Assembly: GCA_958427375.1 (NCBI GenBank)
Contig: CAUABY010000113.1
Coordinates: forward strand, 1 to 7,008
DNA length: 7,008 nt
From: an uncultured Eubacteriales bacterium
Lineage (GTDB): Bacteria > Bacillota > Clostridia > Oscillospirales > Oscillospiraceae
Direction: 5' to 3'
Made by a program: the position numbers and the translations under genes. Below, piece after piece: positions 4,928 to 7,008 of this stretch (its first letter is position 1; every line of letters starts with the position of its first letter). The notes under the pieces are model-generated. The model did not search any database, was not told where the DNA came from, and saw only the letters and a list, made by a program, of their open reading frames with translations.

Positions 4928-5920
4928 TTGTCAAATAAAAGAGAAGCATATCTCTGCTTGTCCGCGATGCTCCGCGCAAGAGAGCCTAAGCTCCTGAACA
5001 ACGACAGGGCCGCCCGTATGCTCGACGCCGCCTCGTTTGAAGAGGCCGCGAGAATGCTCACCGACAGCGGCTACCCCGACATGAGCCAGATGAGCGTCAA
5101 GGAGCTTGAGGCCAGCCTCAGCACCCGCCGTGACGAAATCTTCGCCGAGCTTGCAAAGCTCGTGCCAGACGAGCTCATTGTCGACGTTTTCAAGATGAAG
5201 TACGACTACCACAACGCCAAGGTCATCATCAAGGCCGAGGCCATGGGGCAGGACGCACGCAGGCTTATGAGCGCCTCCGGGCGCATGGAGCCGGACACAC
5301 TGCTGGAGACCTATAACGAGGATAGACTAAGCCAGCTTCCCGCCGCTTTCGGCACGGCGCTCAGCGAGGCCAAAAACACCCTCGCGCGCACCTCTAACCC
5401 CCAGCTTGCCGATTTTATCCTCGACCGCGCATACTTTGCGGAACTGCGCGCCGCGGCAAACGAGCTCGGCTGCCCCTTCCTCAGCGGGTATGCGGATATT
5501 CTCACTGACAGCACCAATCTCAAGAGCGCCGTGCGCACCGTGCGCATGGGCAAGGGCTTTGATTTTTTAGAGGAAGTGCTTATCCCCGGCGGCACTGTCG
5601 GCGTTGACAGAATTGCCGCGGCGGGCGATAAGGAGAGCATTGCCGCTCTCTTTGCAAACTCCCTTCTCGACCATGCCGCCGCGCTCGGCGCGGAGGCTAT
5701 GGACGGCGGCAGCATGACAGACTTTGAAAAGGCCTGCGACAACGCCGTCACCGCTTATCTCAAGCGCGCAAAGCTCATCGGCTACGGGCCGGAGGCGGTC
5801 GTCGCCTACATCGCCGCGGTCGAAAATGAGATAACCGCCGTCAGAATGATCCTCACAGGACGCCTCGCCGGAGTGTCTCCGGAGAGCATCCGGGAAAGGC
5901 TGCGTGATATGTATGCTTAA
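4928..5920 (+). CDS. ntpC: V-type ATPase subunit C (d subunit, AC39 family)
   Basis: This 330-residue, mostly helical soluble protein sits on the K ring and is the socket that receives the central stalk. Family features are KYDYHNAKVIIKA around residues 90-102, and the C-terminal stretch ENEITAVRMILTGR followed by SPESIRERLRDMY. There is no signal peptide or membrane segment, as expected. Length is normal (about 325-350). The start is TTG, preceded by a good GGGAGG site. The end overlaps the start of ntpG by eight bases, so the two are probably translationally coupled. The 39 bases before it contain a small possible hairpin, ATGGC-TGCG-GCCAT, of unclear meaning. Confidence 0.95.
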   Translation: MSNKREAYLCLSAMLRAREPKLLNNDRAARMLDAASFEEAARMLTDSGYPDMSQMSVKELEASLSTRRDEIFAELAKLVPDELIVDVFKMKYDYHNAKVIIKAEAMGQDARRLMSASGRMEPDTLLETYNEDRLSQLPAAFGTALSEAKNTLARTSNPQLADFILDRAYFAELRAAANELGCPFLSGYADILTDSTNLKSAVRTVRMGKGFDFLEEVLIPGGTVGVDRIAAAGDKESIAALFANSLLDHAAALGAEAMDGGSMTDFEKACDNAVTAYLKRAKLIGYGPEAVVAYIAAVENEITAVRMILTGRLAGVSPESIRERLRDMYA

Positions 5921-6233
5921 AATTGCGGTTATTGGCGGCAGTGATACCGTCATGGGCTTCAAGGCGCTCGGCCTTGAGACCTACCCCGCGGCCGACGCCG
6001 TGGAAGCCACACAGATTCTGCGCCGTCTCACGCGCGACAATGAGGACTACGCCATTATCTATATCGAAGAGACTCTTGCCCAGTACATGGCTCACGAGAT
6101 AGATAAATTCAAGGATCGCCCCACCCCCGCCGTGATTCTCATTCCCGGCAGAGAGGGCTCCATCGGCCTCGGCCAGTCGGCGCTTAAAGCCGCGGTCGAA
6201 CGTGCCGTCGGCACCAATATTCTGGGCGATTAA
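5913..6233 (+). CDS. ntpG: V-type ATPase subunit F (central stalk)
   Basis: This 106-residue protein binds subunit D in the central rotor. It has the expected Rossmann-like layout: MLKIAVIGGSD at the N terminus, GFKALGLETYP near 17-27, YAIIYIEETLAQ mid-protein, and the C-terminal PAVILIPGREGSIG followed by a helix ending AVERAVGTNIL. The ATG at 5913 is chosen because homologues begin with two or three residues before KIAVIG. A GTG three codons earlier (5904) is the alternative; it sits four bases after AAAGG, whereas the ATG is thirteen bases away, so the start is not certain. The gene overlaps ntpC by eight bases, which suggests coupled translation. In E. hirae naming NtpG is the F subunit, so ntpG and atpF annotations mean the same protein. 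Confidence 0.94.
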   Translation: MLKIAVIGGSDTVMGFKALGLETYPAADAVEATQILRRLTRDNEDYAIIYIEETLAQYMAHEIDKFKDRPTPAVILIPGREGSIGLGQSALKAAVERAVGTNILGD

Positions 6234-6269
6234 GCCCGGTCCATCAACACTAATAAAGGTGGTAAACAA

Positions 6270-7008
6270 ATGAGCGGAACTATAACAAAAGTATCTGGGC
6301 CGCTTGTCGTGGCCGAGGGTCTGGCGGACGCGAACGTATCTGACGTTGTGCGTGTCGGCTCTCAGCGACTGATAGGCGAGATCCTTAACATGACCGGCGA
6401 CCGGGCCTCCATTCAGGTCTATGAAGAGACCTCCGGCCTTGGACCCGGCGCGGCTGTCGAATCTACCGGCATGCCGATGTCCGTTGAGCTTGGACCCGGT
6501 ATGCTCGACAACATCTATGACGGCATCCAGCGTCCCCTGCCTGAGATGCGCCGCCTCACCGGCGACTCCATCACCCGCGGCACCGATGTGCCCGCGCTCA
6601 ACCGCGAGAAGAAGTGGGACTTTGTCCCCGTCGCCAAGCCTGGTGACAAGGTCGGCGCGGGCGACATTCTCGGCACCGTGCAGGAGACCAGCGCCATCAA
6701 CCACAAGATTATGGTGCCTCCCGGCCTATCCGGCGAGGTTGTGAGCGTTGAGAGCGGCGAACACGTTGTCACCGACACCATCGCCGTCGTGCGCGACGCG
6801 AAGGGCGCGGAACACAAGCTGACCATGATTCAGCGCTGGCCTGTGCGTATCGCGCGCCCCTACACCAGAAAGTACGTCCCCAGCCGCCCCATGAACAGCG
6901 GCCAGCGTATCATTGATACCCTCTTCCCCATCGCCAAGGGCGGCACCGCCGCTGTCCCCGGCCCCTTCGGCTCCGGCAAGACCGTTGTGCAGCACCAGCT
7001 TGCAAAGT
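6270..7008 (+). CDS. ntpA: V-type ATPase catalytic subunit A, 3' end missing
   Basis: The first 246 residues of the nucleotide-binding catalytic subunit are present; the full protein should be near 590. Residues 1-70 are the N-terminal beta barrel (MSGTITKVSGPLVVAEGL). LDNIYDGIQRPL follows at about residues 80-91. About 115-185 is the extra domain that separates A subunits from B and F-type beta subunits. The Walker A loop GPFGSGKTV is at residues 231-239, with K237 and T238 as ATP-phosphate and Mg2+ ligands. The window ends eight residues later, so Walker B and the catalytic glutamate cannot be checked. AGGTGG at 6257-6262 is seven bases before the ATG, and the gap to ntpG is 36 bases. B and D subunit genes should follow. 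Confidence 0.98.
   Translation, partial: MSGTITKVSGPLVVAEGLADANVSDVVRVGSQRLIGEILNMTGDRASIQVYEETSGLGPGAAVESTGMPMSVELGPGMLDNIYDGIQRPLPEMRRLTGDSITRGTDVPALNREKKWDFVPVAKPGDKVGAGDILGTVQETSAINHKIMVPPGLSGEVVSVESGEHVVTDTIAVVRDAKGAEHKLTMIQRWPVRIARPYTRKYVPSRPMNSGQRIIDTLFPIAKGGTAAVPGPFGSGKTVVQHQLAK

Noticed and set aside
6224..6237. Hairpin GGGC-GATTAA-GCCC at the ntpG stop as a terminator
   Set aside because: The stem has only four pairs and no T tract follows. The next gene has its own ribosome site 20 bases on, so this is not a transcription end.
5853..6704. 283-codon minus-strand frame across the ntpC end, ntpG and ntpA start
   Set aside because: It spans three real plus-strand genes and two junctions, with no ribosome site or recognisable domain.
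1..7008. Defence system, toxin-antitoxin pair, phage genes, tRNA or rRNA
   Set aside because: Every strong protein frame belongs to the ATPase operon or tnpV, and I saw no tRNA cloverleaf or rRNA segment.

Overview
The window reads as Gram-positive Clostridia-type DNA, probably from a G+C-rich, Oscillospirales-like anaerobe. The basis is strong AGGAGG-type ribosome sites, GTG and TTG starts, an Enterococcus-style V-type ATPase operon, and a TnpV gene of the kind carried on clostridial mobile elements. The genus cannot be fixed from the sequence alone.

Positions 1-492 (minus strand) are the edge of a mobile element. They hold a complete tnpV-like gene and possibly the first codons of a second gene that leaves the window at its left end. 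Positions 493-1435 contain no gene I can support. This stretch holds a short palindrome, an 18-bp tandem repeat with a third partial copy, a GC-rich terminator-like hairpin, a block that looks like degenerate or interspersed repeat sequence, and two good sigma-A-type promoters (1140-1168 and 1307-1335) pointing into the operon. The second promoter carries a perfect 14-bp palindrome across its -35 box and spacer.

Positions 1436-7008 are a tightly packed V/A-type ATPase operon in the Enterococcus hirae order ntpF-I-K-E-C-G-A. The products are peripheral-stalk subunit G/H, membrane subunit I (a), ring subunit K (c), stalk subunit E, subunit C (d), central-stalk subunit F, and the start of catalytic subunit A, which is cut off just after its Walker A motif. 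Subunits B and D should follow outside the window. Gaps are 1 to 47 bases, with one 8-base overlap, so the genes are probably co-transcribed.

Together the products form the membrane ion channel (I plus the K ring), the two stalks and connector (E with G/H, C, F), and the catalytic head (A, with B expected). The K subunit keeps the residues that bind Na+ in E. hirae NtpK, so the likely coupling ion is Na+.

I see no undescribed multi-gene system. The items most worth a second look are the promoter with its embedded palindrome, the Na+ ligand set in subunit K, and the broken or frameshifted start of a gene at the left edge.
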